The translations under genes were made by a program, and so were the position numbers. Of a stretch of DNA of 32,790 bases, positions 12,101 through 20,104 are shown piece by piece (the stretch's first letter is position 1; every line of letters starts with the position of its first letter). Origin of the DNA: Symbiodinium natans (taxonomy: Eukaryota > Sar > Dinophyceae > Suessiales > Symbiodiniaceae); the NCBI GenBank assembly GCA_905221605.1, contig CAJNDS010000021.1:220001-252790 (forward strand), read 5' to 3'. A model generated the notes under the pieces. It saw nothing but the letters and a program-made list of their open reading frames with translations, ran no database searches and was not told the DNA's origin.

Positions 12101-15100
12101 CGGACATTGACAGGGGCAGTTCTGTATGGGGCTGCATTCGATGCTCTGGAAAGTTGGGGCAAGTGGACTGAAGCGCTTGACCTCTACCAAGAACTCCCCA
12201 TCCAGCTGTCTTCCCCGCATCCGAGCTGGCAGGAAAGGAGGCCATGGCTGGATCCAATGACCGTTTTTGCGACCGTCTCCGCCTGCAGCAAGGCTGAGAA
12301 ATGGAGACAGAGCGTGTCGCTGCTGAACCATGTCTGGCAGCAGTCTCCCGACGGACAAGGTCTCAGTACTGCAGCACTAAATGCATGTATTTACGCGTCA
12401 GCCGGGCACATCGGCCTGGAGGTTCTGCTTCGTTGGATGAAGGGCATGCACGTCAATCCCGACATGCTCTCCTACTCTGCTTTGGAAAGGCGAAGTGCGG
12501 CGTCCGGACCCGAGGTAGTCCGGCTGTTGGGCACGGTCAGGTCTTGGGCAGCGTCTTTGTGGCCTGAAAACAGATTGAGCGACTGCATCTGCTGCTGTGA
12601 AGGAATTGCCTTCCACAACCAGCTAGCTTGAGAGCAAACCAAGCAAGGCCTAAACCAGCTCACAGATGCAAGGCATGCGGCGGACTCTCATCGGCACGCC
12701 GCACTACATGGCCACCGCCTTGGCAGCTGATGAATACTGGGGCGAGTCTTCAATCCCACGGTCTTGCCGCCCTCAGGCTCCAGAAGTCATACTTGGGGAG
12801 GACTATGGAGACTGCTGCGATGTGCCTGCCTCAGCTGGGGATCTCTGCAGCCTTATTTTTAGAGTGCCCAGAGACCAGAAAGGCGACCATAATTTATCGC
12901 TACGCGGCGTGCCTTGGCCGGGCCAAGGCCCTGACACATGTGGGAAAGCGCAGCAGAGGCAGCAGAGGCAGCAGCCGTGCCCAAACCGCGTCCCAGACCT
13001 GCCAACCCCTGCAGACTCGGCCCGGCCTCCCATGGCATTGACACACGTTCAATGAAATCCCATCTATGCAAAGTGCGTTTGATCGGGAACTTCTTAGCGC
13101 CACGAAGTTCCCTGACTCGGCTGATAATCTTTCGCGCAGCTGGGAGACCACCGCCCTGAACACCCACCAACAATCACCCACAGACCCCACAGCACCCGTC
13201 TACGAGCAGCTGCGATGCGGGAGTTTTCGGAAGCTCCGGAAGTGGAGCTACAGAGTTCCTAAGAGTCTCAAAGGTCCATCCAAGGACCAGCGGCAAGATT
13301 CTGAAGACTGAAGGTTCTCAGCATAGCATTCCTTCGCTCCTAGGATCCCGCTCACACAGGTCCTCGAAGGTAGTCCCCAGATCTTTCGAGGTTCCTTTTG
13401 GGAGACCTGGGGGAGTGTCTAGGGGGTTCGAAAGATCGGAAAAGTTTGTGGTAACTGCCTTCGCGGAGCTCAATGATCCCATATGGAGCTTCCCCTTCAT
13501 TCGGGGTGCCTATTTTGGGGTCCCTACTGTATAGTAAAGGATCGTAGTATCTCAGGCACGACTTGGGGTCTTCTCATTTTTTAGACATGTTAGGACTGTT
13601 AGGAAATGCCCATATTCCGCAGTTCCTGAAGTTCCTGGAGTCGAGGTGTGGTCCCTGGGGGTTTGCCTCTACGAGTTCGTCGTCGGGCCGTTGCCCTTCG
13701 CCAACAATCTGGAGAATCCAAAGCAGGCCGGTGTCCCAAGATATACACACGCGTGGGAGAGGCGAAAGTTTCTGAGGGCGTCATACTTGGTTCCCTGGCT
13801 TGCGCGGAGGTTTTCCAGCAAATCCTGACCACCCCGCTGCGCGACATCCCAGCCACGGCTAGTTACTACTTTGCTGTCGCCCCGCATGTGTGGGTTTTTT
13901 ACTTGCTTCGAAGTCGGCACCACAACATGCTCCAGGTCCTTTCCGGGCCATGTTGCGAGCAGCGCCTGCAAGCATCTCATCAGGCAATCCGCTCGCGGTG
14001 TGAAAGATCGGATGCAGCTTAGAGGTGTAGAGGATTCTCGAAGGCATAGGTTCAGCAATTGTTGGTTTAGGTCACATGTATGGCACCATGGCCCAGTAGC
14101 TGCTCTGTGGATTCCCATTGTTTGCCCGCGAGAACCTGTATGCGCATAAAGTGCGGTTAAACAAGAAGTAAGCTGCCTGGAAGTATTCAGGCTCAGAAAC
14201 TTGCTATGGCAGGAAGTGGCTGACAATCTACACTTGTCCTGTGGATGGCTAGCCGACGACACGATGGTTGTCAAGCTGTATCCCAAACCTTTGCAGTAGT
14301 TGATCAGAAATGAAGAATAGCAACCACATGATGTTGTTTTTCACTTCGCCTGGCTCCATAGATACAATTTTTTCGAAACCTCGACAAGAACGAGAAGTTC
14401 ATCTTTCAAAGAAGGGGTATAGTCATGTAAGAACAAAGTTTGGAGTCTGGCAAGCCATTCCTGGTGTTTCTCTTACACACGGTGCAAATGTGTCTTATTT
14501 GTTTTGGCACAGGGAATTCTGTTCTCTTGGGCATTGTATCCGCAAATTTTTTACTTGGTACTGAGAGTGTCTCGTTGTGATCTGCTCGGGCCTCTGCAGG
14601 GTTCCGGTCAATTTTGGAGGTTTCGTATCACTTGTATCCGCCGGCTTAAATATACAATCGTCTTGAAATCTTAATCATCGGCAATATCATGCAGGGCGTG
14701 GTTCCGCAAGTTCTCACATAGTATAAAATGTGTATAATCTTAGAATGTTAGCTTCCCCGGTCACGATAAGAAGTGCACATGGAAGCCGCAAGTAGCGGAA
14801 GTGGAGGCTGAAAGCTTGACTACTGATGAGCTACATCGCAGGTTTGAGCTGAGCAGAAGCGGATGGTCTTAAACCGTTTGCCACCCTCCAATCCAACGAC
14901 AACACACGTGTAGCATTCAATTGCTTTTTGGCATTAGTATAATACACGCTGACGCAACTAGTTCTGGAGAGCCTCTTGTCTTCATCTGTTTGCCCCCCCC
15001 CCCCCCGCCTCATGGGCAACACTAATGTTTGTTCTTTTGTCTCCGGCATGAGTTCGCACTTGTTGACTTTCGTTCAGAGAGCGTAGGCCCGTTAATCGTT

Positions 15101-15861
15101 TGCTTCCATATGGCAAAGAAGTGTGTATTGAAACCTTAAGCAGCTGAAGCGAAGGCTGAGGCTCTGATTCATACAAAAACAATATGGGCCCGTGAACCCG
15201 GGGCCCATGAGCCCGTGTCACCAGATTAGACTTTTGTAGTTGATAGATAGAAAAAGACGAGCGAAGTTGAAGTAAACGCACCTGCGACTCAGATTTATAC
15301 GATTATGCCTAATTGGCTATTCACCCTTTTACCGCTTAGGAATAAGAATAGGGGGTACTACAAGCCGTAGTTCAGGAATGTTGGGCAAAGGGAGAAGATC
15401 CCGAGCTAGATTGCGTATGGCCCTTTTCAGGAGCCTCCTGCGGCGGAGCCCAGAGATCCGCCTTGGATGCGGCGAGTGTCCTTCTGAGCTTAGGGTTTAG
15501 GGAAACCTACTTGTACACCCCAGCAGGCCTGAATCGTAGTAGCAAGAATCCACAGGGGGGTTTCCGAAAATAGGGATACCCTGATGCTCTTCTATTTGGG
15601 GTGTACAAGGGGTGCCCCGATTTTGGGAAATACCCACATCTTGGATCCCAGTCGAAAAAGTCTCGCCATGTTCTTACAGGGGCCTTTGGTTTTGGGGGGC
15701 AAACTGGTGCTTGCTAAGTCAACAACTGAGGCGTGGTTTGTGGGATGTGTTGCGGGCTCAGGAAGCAGGGTTGTAGGACTTAGGGCTCAGGGCTTGCAGG
15801 GCAGTTTCCTGACGCCGGCAAGGCGCGAGCACGCGTACTTCCAGAACTTCCGCTTTGACAG
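3597..15861 (+). CDS. cGMP-dependent protein kinase-like gene (four cNBD segments + AGC-type kinase), multi-exon, ends incomplete
   Basis: Predicted Ser/Thr kinase gated by cyclic nucleotides, the layout of alveolate PKGs. N-terminal exons encode cyclic-nucleotide-binding segments (FGEL, EEGQ..FLYVLKSG, FKEGHPGDLASHFFVIKEGE). The kinase exons follow in canonical order: GHGTFGTA, YALKWI, NEREL, DHPFILKL, YFLTEFVTGGELF, YRDLKPEN, IDFGCAV, GTPHYM/APEV, VWSLGV, RSPEIRLGCG, HAYFQNF. Proposed kinase introns: 5972-7880, 7912-8009, 8073-8148, 8196-9923, 9956-10063, 10122-10288, 10337-10766, 10801-10928, 10990-12672, 12711-12776, 12822-13645, 13727-13809. All keep frame and most are GC-AG. All catalytic residues seen are intact, so I read it as functional. 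Missing: start codon, beta-2 strand, an exon after VFQQIL, and the C-terminal tail. Two other genes are nested in its introns. Confidence 0.85.
4461..4864 (+). CDS. PKG-like gene: exon with cNBD segment 3 and start of segment 4
   Basis: The frame reads SADEAQSVVWYAILDGSMQA, a cNBD beta-strand, then LGDRMGESG in the place of the cassette, then KLEVVKNTMILRSLDSKQQV, the helical lead-in typical before the next cNBD. A GT donor follows ATG at 4864 and joins in phase to the exon at 4916. The cassette of segment 3 lacks the usual FGE-x-A-L-L, so this site is likely degenerate. Confidence 0.7.
4916..5667 (+). CDS. PKG-like gene: short exons completing cNBD segment 4
   Basis: Exons at about 4916-4946, 5040-5099 and 5163-5251 join to read FIFKEGHPGDLASHFFVIKEG, then VVVSKGGEIIRTLGAF, then STFGEAERAARMPART: a complete cNBD with an FGE..R cassette. 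Intron 5100-5162 is a 63-nt GC-AG intron. Intron 4947-5039 has no canonical donor: the frame needs G|AA or a GA donor. Later open pieces at 5306-5362 (TRYFSVNCKS) and from 5534 (VDTMIFEQLVKDK) probably continue the domain, but their boundaries are uncertain. Confidence 0.7.
5899..8195 (+). CDS. PKG-like gene: kinase N-lobe exons
   Basis: Four exons: 5899-5971 (ALKDLRKLRVIGHGTFGTA, the glycine-rich loop), a 31-nt microexon at 7881-7911 (YALKWIRRSQ, catalytic lysine), 8010-8072 (alpha-C with NERELLMDLA) and 8149-8195 (DHPFILKLVRTFKDS). Joined in phase, only three residues lie between the GTFG loop and YALK, about ten fewer than usual, so a small exon carrying beta-2 may be hidden in intron 5972-7880. 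Just after 5971 an RKTGAK string in another frame resembles that missing loop. Confidence 0.8.
6144..6440. repeat. 297-bp direct repeat, left copy
   Basis: Apparently identical by eye to 7145-7441, exactly 1,001 bp downstream. It starts and ends in CA microsatellite and contains GAGAGACCTCAGTA repeated once. It lies within the large kinase intron. No coding potential. Confidence 0.95.
6441..7144. repeat. Interior between the 297-bp repeats, with an imperfect ~100-bp tandem duplication
   Basis: Positions about 6617-6715 and 6720-6812 are imperfect copies of one unit built on GTCGTC runs, CAGCTGCCA, CAGGACCCAGGAGC-type strings and a terminal AGGCACCTC/GAGCACCTC. The remainder holds no recognised gene. 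Together with the flanking repeats it resembles a small LTR-like cassette or a segmental duplication. Confidence 0.6.
7145..7441. repeat. 297-bp direct repeat, right copy
   Basis: Second copy of the repeat at 6144-6440. No difference was found on base-by-base comparison apart from CA-run length at the end. Confidence 0.95.
8568..9720 (+). CDS. EEP-superfamily nuclease/phosphatase (nocturnin/CCR4-like), two exons, nested in a kinase intron
   Basis: Exons 8568-8886 and 8960-9720 join across a 73-nt GT-AG intron in phase to give 359 residues. The EEP fold motifs are complete and ordered: RILSLNLLAD (Asn 59), ADILCLQEL (Glu 104), GSAVFIKQDRF, SSAHLKSGK (His 193), ACDMNAV (Asp 232, Asn 234), TIDYIFHS (Asp 288) and SYPSDHLALG (Asp 323, His 324), the Mg-dependent catalytic set of nocturnin/CCR4/angel enzymes. 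The likely reaction is phosphate-ester hydrolysis on mRNA poly(A) or a small nucleotide; the substrate cannot be told from sequence. The start ATG at 8568 has context GCGGCCATGG. The frame is open upstream to 8433, so a longer N-terminus is possible. No targeting peptide is obvious. Confidence 0.88.
9924..10336 (+). CDS. PKG-like gene: hinge, alpha-D and alpha-E exons
   Basis: Exons 9924-9955 (YVYFLTEFVT), 10064-10121 (GGELFSAIRSLGILAGWQA) and 10289-10336 (FYTGGLILALQALHE) join in phase through GC-AG introns to give the hinge, alpha-D and alpha-E of an AGC kinase. The intron 10122-10288 contains a TTTAGGG array. The first exon joins directly to the FKDS exon at 8149-8195, skipping the whole EEP nuclease gene. 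Confidence 0.85.
10160..10226 (+). repeat. TTTAGGG array inside a kinase intron
   Basis: About nine TTTAGGG units with one TCTAGGG variant, entirely within intron 10122-10288 of the kinase gene, 38 nt after the donor. Confidence 0.95.
10447..10558. mobile_element. MITE-like element, family 2, inside a kinase intron
   Basis: The left end ATATGGTGATTTCTCTA (10447-10463) pairs with the right end TAGAGAACTGACCATAT (10542-10558) at 15 of 17 positions. The 112-bp body has no coding capacity. Related to the element at 15884-15978 through the shared TTCTCTAAATT...TAGAGAACTG ends. It lies wholly within intron 10337-10766. Confidence 0.75.
10767..10989 (+). CDS. PKG-like gene: catalytic-loop and DFG exons
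   Basis: Exon 10767-10800 encodes RIVYRDLKPEN (YRD in place of HRD, as in many AGC kinases, with the catalytic Asp and Asn intact). A 128-nt GC-AG intron joins it in frame to 10929-10989, VLLDSDGYPKIIDFGCAVRL, containing the metal-binding DFG. The following GT donor at 10990 opens the intron that holds the PPR gene. Confidence 0.9.
11219..12631 (+). CDS. PPR-like helical-repeat protein, single exon, nested in a kinase intron
   Basis: 470 residues from ATG to stop without an intron. It is built of roughly 35-residue two-helix repeats with the pattern common in dinoflagellate PPR proteins: SLNSLVTACEKTAKWELAI, NAAISSCANAGQWRLA, TVSACSKAEKWRQSVSLL, AALNACIYASAGHIG. PPR proteins bind organellar RNA for processing or editing; that role here is inferred from family only. 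The N-terminus is basic (VKPAKRRGIRRK) but has no clear signal peptide. The whole gene lies inside intron 10990-12672 of the kinase, same strand, and its stop is about 40 nt before the acceptor. Repeats are degenerate, so RNA-recognition residues cannot be assigned. Confidence 0.85.
   Translation: MGHATTVTPTAVSRYRYVEVKPAKRRGIRRKVPSGSIRGVLRKHGWKKALDLVKDMTLNFVEQDLQLVLSVAAKAAKWQEALRFARRINSDQGASEAANSWGKGDGWQRAIQVIQTVQWMGFEVAVETLNAASSCERRGVRRSWLLSMQCFRQISAKGLRASPVSMNSLLASLGSALRWHRGCQLLHEGLRRSIAPDDISLNSLVTACEKTAKWELAIGISLLQGMFSLEPDIIGRNAAISSCANAGQWRLASVLLSSSRQLGIRMSLVSIAAMATAGERANQWRVPLELIDSHRTLTGAVLYGAAFDALESWGKWTEALDLYQELPIQLSSPHPSWQERRPWLDPMTVFATVSACSKAEKWRQSVSLLNHVWQQSPDGQGLSTAALNACIYASAGHIGLEVLLRWMKGMHVNPDMLSYSALERRSAASGPEVVRLLGTVRSWAASLWPENRLSDCICCCEGIAFHNQLA
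12673..12821 (+). CDS. PKG-like gene: activation-segment exons
   Basis: Exon 12673-12710 reads MRRTLIGTPHYM and joins via a 66-nt GC-AG intron to 12777-12821, APEVILGEDYGDCCD. Together they form the activation loop with its phosphorylatable Thr, the P+1 loop and the APE motif. Phase matches the DFG exon across 1.7 kb. Confidence 0.9.
13646..13840 (+). CDS. PKG-like gene: subdomain IX-X exons
   Basis: Exon 13646-13726 (VWSLGVCLYEFVVGPLPFAN, then NLENPKQ) and exon from 13810 (VFQQILTTPL) join through a GC-AG intron. The end of the second exon is uncertain; a GC donor at 13841 is possible. The subdomain that should come next was not found. Confidence 0.8.
13841..15430 (+). other. Unassigned intron-like stretch of the kinase gene
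   Basis: A missing kinase exon (between VFQQIL and the RSPEIRLG exon) should lie here but none is recognisable. The stretch holds a run of 14-15 C (about 14993-15006) and a perfect 8-bp inverted repeat ATGGGCCC...GGGCCCAT near 15183-15207. No other gene is supported. Confidence 0.4.
15431..15861 (+). CDS. PKG-like gene: C-lobe exons
   Basis: Exon 15431-15473 encodes SLLRRSPEIRLGCG, the RLG segment of subdomain XI. Exon about 15800-15861 encodes REHAYFQNFRFD, the end of an AGC kinase domain. The intron between them carries an inverted-repeat element (15561-15630). The donor after RLGCG would be GA, or the exon boundary differs slightly. The AGC C-tail was not located. Confidence 0.7.
15561..15630. 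mobile_element. MITE-like element, family 1 (copy B), in a kinase intron
   Basis: The left end TTTCCGAAAATAGGGATACCC matches the reverse complement of the right end (15610-15630) at 17 of 21 positions. Short direct repeats CCACA lie just outside (15550-15554 and 15634-15638), as expected for target-site duplication. Confidence 0.65.
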
Positions 15862-15883
15862 GCCAGCGGTGCAGCACACACCT

Positions 15884-15978
15884 GGGTAGTTCTCTAAATT
15901 AGGGTCCCCTTTTGGGAGACATGGAACGGCACCCTCTAAACAGGACACTCCAAAATACCCGATGCTAGAGAACTGCCC
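15884..15978. mobile_element. MITE-like element, family 2
   Basis: The left end GGGTAGTTCTCTA (15884-15896) and right end TAGAGAACTGCCC (15966-15978) are inverted copies with one mismatch. It begins 22 nt after the last recognised kinase exon, so it is probably in the next intron. Confidence 0.75.
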
Positions 15979-16980
15979 ACAGACTCACAGGCATGCTGGG
16001 GTTCTAGCGCTCGCGGCCTCGATGGATGTCAAAACTTGGCATGCTCGTGTCTCTATTAGCTACTGCGGCTACTGCGTGGCTGCGCGGGAGGCTGCTCCAC
16101 AAACGACTGGAGCCGCCGCTTGCCCAAACCTCAGAGTGAGAGTTGCGGTGGCATTCCTTGACACTTCACGCTATGCCTGTCAGAATGCCGTGCAGGGAAC
16201 ACATCACATGCATCGGTTCTGATCGGCTGTTCCAGTCTAGCTTTGTGTTTGTCAAGGTGCCCAGTCCACCATGCACACCGAGTGGAGAGGAGGCCAGGGT
16301 TGGGCAAATCCAAACCACGTCGCGCCACGTCACGACAGGGCTCCGCCAGCCCCGCAGTGCCTGGAACAGGACAGCCTGACCGAAGACTCAAACTCCTCAG
16401 ATCAAACGCTGGAGCCTTTGTCATCGTGCTTTACCCACACCAGTCAGGCGATGTCAGACAGAAACAACCTTGCCCTCGCAGGTCTGAGTCCGACGACTGG
16501 GCCACTGCCTTTTGAACGAGTGGTCTCACAACGTCTCACAACTGTTTGACTTGCCAAGGCATTACAGCCGATTCTGGCATGTACATTATAAGTCATTTGA
16601 GCATGCATTCGCGGGTCAGATGTGTGTGGCACCGCGTGCTGCAGGTGGAAAATACTGGTAAACAACCAAAACCGGCCGGTCTGCATGCCAACTCCTGCAC
16701 AGATCTGCATCATGAGAGGCTGCTGAGTGATCTGATGGAACTTTCGATTTCGCGTTGCCAGCATCTCAGCAACTAAACAGAAACCAGCTGAATCGCTGGC
16801 AACGAAACAGCGATGGACCGCAGAAATCAAATGGTCCAATACTTGTCTCGAGTGCTTCAGGCGATCGTCAGCACAGCACATCAATCCTGAAACCCTTCCT
16901 ACTCTACCATCATCCAGCCATATGCCATGCTACCACCGCGTCGTACCATCTGATGGACTCCCACTTGTAGCTCCTTAGCC
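15979..16980. other. No gene recognised
   Basis: Several short open frames on both strands overlap each other and match no family. The C-terminal exons of the kinase, if any, and the 5' flank of the next gene would be here. Confidence 0.4.
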
Positions 16981-17541
16981 ATGGCCAAGCGCCTGGGAGG
17001 CGGCCGGCCAGGAAAGGTGCTGGACCGCGAAGAGCGCCTGGAGAAGTTGGTGAATTCTTGTGCCTTTGGTGGGGCGCCTGTTCCATCCACGGCGAAGTCC
17101 GGTCGGCCTCCCGTCCCCGGTCCGAAAAGCCGCCCCTCCGGTGGCCCCGCTGTGGGTGCTGGGGCACGGGCCGCCTCACAGGGGCCAAGGCCTGGGAGCA
17201 ATATTCATACTTTGGATTCACTGGGTACTGGTGGAACTGGCAGCCGGCTTCAGGATACAACCGAAGCATACCGTCAGCAGCGCGGAACGACTGCCAAGAA
17301 AGTGACAGAGGTAGGATACCAGTCGATGACCCCCGACAAGGCTGCAGAGGTCGACAAGGCCCGAGCCAAGGTTCGCGGGGAAAGCGTCGGCTCCGGGAGC
17401 TCGCAGAGGTCACAGAGGTCCTCCAGCGTTCCGAGCGCCAAGGTCTTCAGCATCAGTGGCCAGCAGATCTCACAGGGCTCTGGCAAGTCCGGAGTTTCTG
17501 GCGGCAAAGGCAAGCCAGGTCCTGCTAGGTCTGCTAGGTAG
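16981..17541 (+). CDS. Hypothetical basic, low-complexity protein, 186 aa
   Basis: An intronless frame with a good initiation context (AGCCATGGCC). After a short charged N-terminal helix (LDREERLEKLVNSC) the protein is rich in Gly, Pro, Ser, Lys and Arg, with Ser-Gln-Arg repeats (SSQRSQRSSS) and a basic C-terminus, so it is probably largely disordered. No domain, signal peptide or membrane segment is visible and the family is not recognised. Third positions favour G/C like the neighbouring genes, which supports real coding. It follows the kinase gene on the same strand. Confidence 0.6.
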   Translation: MAKRLGGGRPGKVLDREERLEKLVNSCAFGGAPVPSTAKSGRPPVPGPKSRPSGGPAVGAGARAASQGPRPGSNIHTLDSLGTGGTGSRLQDTTEAYRQQRGTTAKKVTEVGYQSMTPDKAAEVDKARAKVRGESVGSGSSQRSQRSSSVPSAKVFSISGQQISQGSGKSGVSGGKGKPGPARSAR

Positions 17542-18433
17542 ACCCGGCAGTGATCCTGAGAAATTGGGCGAACATTCAGGTGGTTTCACATGAGAGCTAG
17601 AACGCGGCCTGTACAGTTAAAGCCCGGAATTCAGTGTGGTTGCGCAAGGCTGGCAGATGCAGGTTCATCTGCAACAAGCGGGCCCAACAGTAAATAAACA
17701 GCACACATGCTCAGCCGGCAAGCTGCTAGCGATGTTGAAGGGAGTCCTCTGCACCACTCTTCTTGAGAGCATCAGCTGCAGCATCGTCACGCTAGGCCAA
17801 CATAGGCCCGAACATCACCCGACACAATCCCGGAGACATGAGCCTTGACCCTCAAAGCCCTAAGCACTCAGCCATCCCAAACCATCGAGCCCTCTAGAAC
17901 CCTGACCCTGAATCCCTAAAGCCCTAGAACCGCACCGTAAGCCCATGAAGCCCTAAAGCTCTGACATCTAAAGAGCCCAAAGACCCTAAACCCTAAACCC
18001 AAAGGGTGAGCCTCTCTTTGCAAATCTCTGCCATGGACCCGTGATGAACGGGGAGCCCAAACTTCCAGCCAGCTGGGCAGCTTCCATTGGCCTGCGGGCT
18101 TGGTAGTTTGGTCCAGGGTTCATGGGGTTTGGGGTTTAGGGCGGTTTAGGGTTTAGGGTTTAGGGTTTAGGGTTCTTGGGGTTTCAGGTGCTTCAAGGGA
18201 TCTTTGGCGCCGAAGGTGTATAGCAGGTGCTATGCAGAGGTCAGGTCAGGCTTCCAGGGCCGTCATCATTGCCCCATGGCTGCACGGCACATTGCACCAT
18301 TCCGATCACGCTGGTCCTGGACAGCGGCCAACATTCTGAGTTGTCTTTATGCGTTGACATAGGCTGACATAGACATAGACAGAGAGTTTTCGCACGGGCA
18401 AGAGCGAAACCGAAGCAGTTCTCGTGCGGGTGA
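17542..18433. other. Intergenic stretch with decayed telomere-type repeats
   Basis: From about 17850 to 18000 the sequence is a string of CCCTAAA-derived words (AAGCCCTAA, ACCCTGAATCC, GCCCTAGAACC), ending in two clean copies. Nothing codes recognisably. Confidence 0.6.
18130..18174 (+). repeat. Short TTTAGGG array
   Basis: Four to five TTTAGGG units preceded by degenerate GGGGTTT words. Confidence 0.85.
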
Positions 18434-18849
18434 AGGGTTGGGAGTGGTGGTTTCGAGTCGGCATCGGGAGGCCTGGGACCTGCCGAAGCCACCAAGAACG
18501 AGCTGAAAGTTCTCAAGCAGCAGCTGGAGGAGGCCAAAACCGCCCTTTTCTTTCGAATCCATCCAAGAAGAGCGGCTTCTGCAAGTTGGCATTGTTTCAA
18601 ATGGGAGTTTCTGAAAATGGGGGGTACCCTTTTTTTTTTTTGTTTTTTGGGGGGGGGTCCCACAATACGGATTTAGGGGTAGATCAGTGTACCCCTATGT
18701 TCGTAAACCCCCTCTAAGTTAAATCCCAGATATGGGAGCATGGGAGCCAGGCGCTGGCACAGAACAAGGCTCTTCGAGAGCAACTCGAGAGCTCGAGGAG
18801 CGCTGTCTCCTGCATCTTCAAGGTGCTGATGCATGGATTTAGGGTTTAG
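18434..18849 (+). CDS. Putative coiled-coil protein fragment split by an inverted-repeat element
   Basis: The left part reads EATKNELKVLKQQLEEAKTA, a heptad-like coiled coil. The right part reads QALAQNKALREQLESSRSA. Removing 18608-18738, which contains a family 1 element, joins the two in one frame. The right part then runs into a telomere-type array and stops at 18847, so the gene is incomplete or has another intron there. Upstream the frame is closed by a stop at 18431. Family unknown. Confidence 0.4.
18607..18708. mobile_element. MITE/introner-like element, family 1 (copy C)
   Basis: The left end GTTTCTGAAAATGGGGGG and the right end (18691-18708) are imperfect inverted copies. Direct repeats ATGGGAG flank the region at 18601-18607 and 18732-18738. 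The interior carries a long T run followed by a G run. Excising the element plus one direct repeat restores a coiled-coil frame. Confidence 0.6.
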
Positions 18850-18898
18850 GGTTTAGGGTTTAGGGTTTAGGGTTTAGGGTTTAGGGTTTAGGGTTTAG
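18838..18898 (+). repeat. Perfect TTTAGGG array
   Basis: Eight to nine uninterrupted TTTAGGG units directly after the coiled-coil frame. Confidence 0.95.
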
Positions 18899-19072
18899 GA
18901 ACTTGTGTGAAGCTGCAAAAGGCCCCCCAATCCCGCGGCCCAAGTTCCGAATCCTAAGCCCCACAACAAGCCAGCATAGGAGTGGCAAAGACTCCGAGAG
19001 GTGGGCCACAGCTTTGTCTCTTCAGGGGCGAGTCTGTCATGTGTCAGCTGAGTGCCATCTGTCAAAGCAGGG

Positions 19073-19687
19073 ATGCCTGGCGAGATCGAGCCCAAAAGGC
19101 GGAGAAGAAGGCTTGAGAGTGCAAAGTCCAGCCGCTGGAAGTTGACCCCGCACCCTGCTGCGCGTGAAGCACTTGCGGCGTGGCGGGCGCGATGTGTGCG
19201 TCAGGTGCAAGCGCTGACCAAGTGCAGGCCACTTCCCAAGAATGCTGCGCACGCCAGGCCATGCCGCATGCCGCACCGACATGCATCGACCACGCAGCAT
19301 GACTCGAGCGGAGAGTGTTCGAAGCCTGGTCGGTTAAATTGCCGCACAGAAAGCACAGAATCCCACGCCGCGTTGCCCGTTGCCCCACATACCCCCCCCT
19401 TGTACGTGGAGGTTGTTGCGCAGATTGAGGCGGAACATCGCGACTGCAACTTAGCAGATCCCCCTGCGAGCTGCACTTTCACACGTGTACCCCAACTGCT
19501 GGCAGTATTTGATCCCCCCAGGCACGAGATGCTTGATGCAGAGCGGGGCTTTGTCATCAACAAGGTCCGCAAGATTCCTAAACCAGCTCGATGGTCAGAC
19601 GCGAGTTCGTGCGATTTGACAAGGTCACCGAGAAGCATGGGAAGACGGAGGTTGGTGATCGACCATTCAGCTTGGATAGCCCCATGA
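19073..19687 (+). CDS. Hypothetical protein, about 204 aa, possibly spliced further
   Basis: An ATG-initiated frame beginning MPGEIEPKRRRRRLESAK, a basic cluster that could act in nuclear import. It contains a more regular segment (YVEVVAQIEAEHRDCN, then FVINKVRKIPKP). After KIPKP another frame continues with a plausible charged helix (MVRREFVRFDKVTEKHG, from about 19591), so an intron boundary near 19580-19590 is likely and the last 30 residues of the simple frame may be wrong. Family not recognised. Confidence 0.35.
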   Translation: MPGEIEPKRRRRRLESAKSSRWKLTPHPAAREALAAWRARCVRQVQALTKCRPLPKNAAHARPCRMPHRHASTTQHDSSGECSKPGRLNCRTESTESHAALPVAPHTPPLYVEVVAQIEAEHRDCNLADPPASCTFTRVPQLLAVFDPPRHEMLDAERGFVINKVRKIPKPARWSDASSCDLTRSPRSMGRRRLVIDHSAWIAP

Positions 19688-20104
19688 CGGTAGCCACTGG
19701 AGGTGCGTCGAGTAGCCGCGCTCTTCTCAGCCTCTTTAGGATGCAGGGCTCATCTAAGCTGGCATTACCATATTGCTGTGGAATGTCTGCTCGTGTTTGG
19801 GTATTTGGGGTAAAATTCGCATTCTTCGTAGATTTTCTTGGTATACTTGAATGCCAACCCGAGAGATTCTCTCGCCGTATGCAGCTTCTCACGCCCTGCC
19901 GTGTTTTCCCAGATATTCCATGCAAGGTTTGCCCGCACACGCTGGTGCTCAAGTGGTGCCATGCGCAGGAAGCATTTGGCCAGGATCCTGGAGCGTGATT
20001 CAGAGGTACTGGTGAGGCCACTGAGTCCGGTCCGGAGAGCAATCTCTCAGATCGCACCCGTGGCTTAGGCTCAACTTCCAAGTGGATGGACTTGCGAACG
20101 GCCC

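Noticed and set aside
3597-15861. Kinase gene as a shattered pseudogene
   Set aside because: The apparent frame changes coincide with plausible intron boundaries, nearly all junctions keep phase, and G-loop, Lys, alpha-C Glu, RD, DFG and APE motifs are intact.
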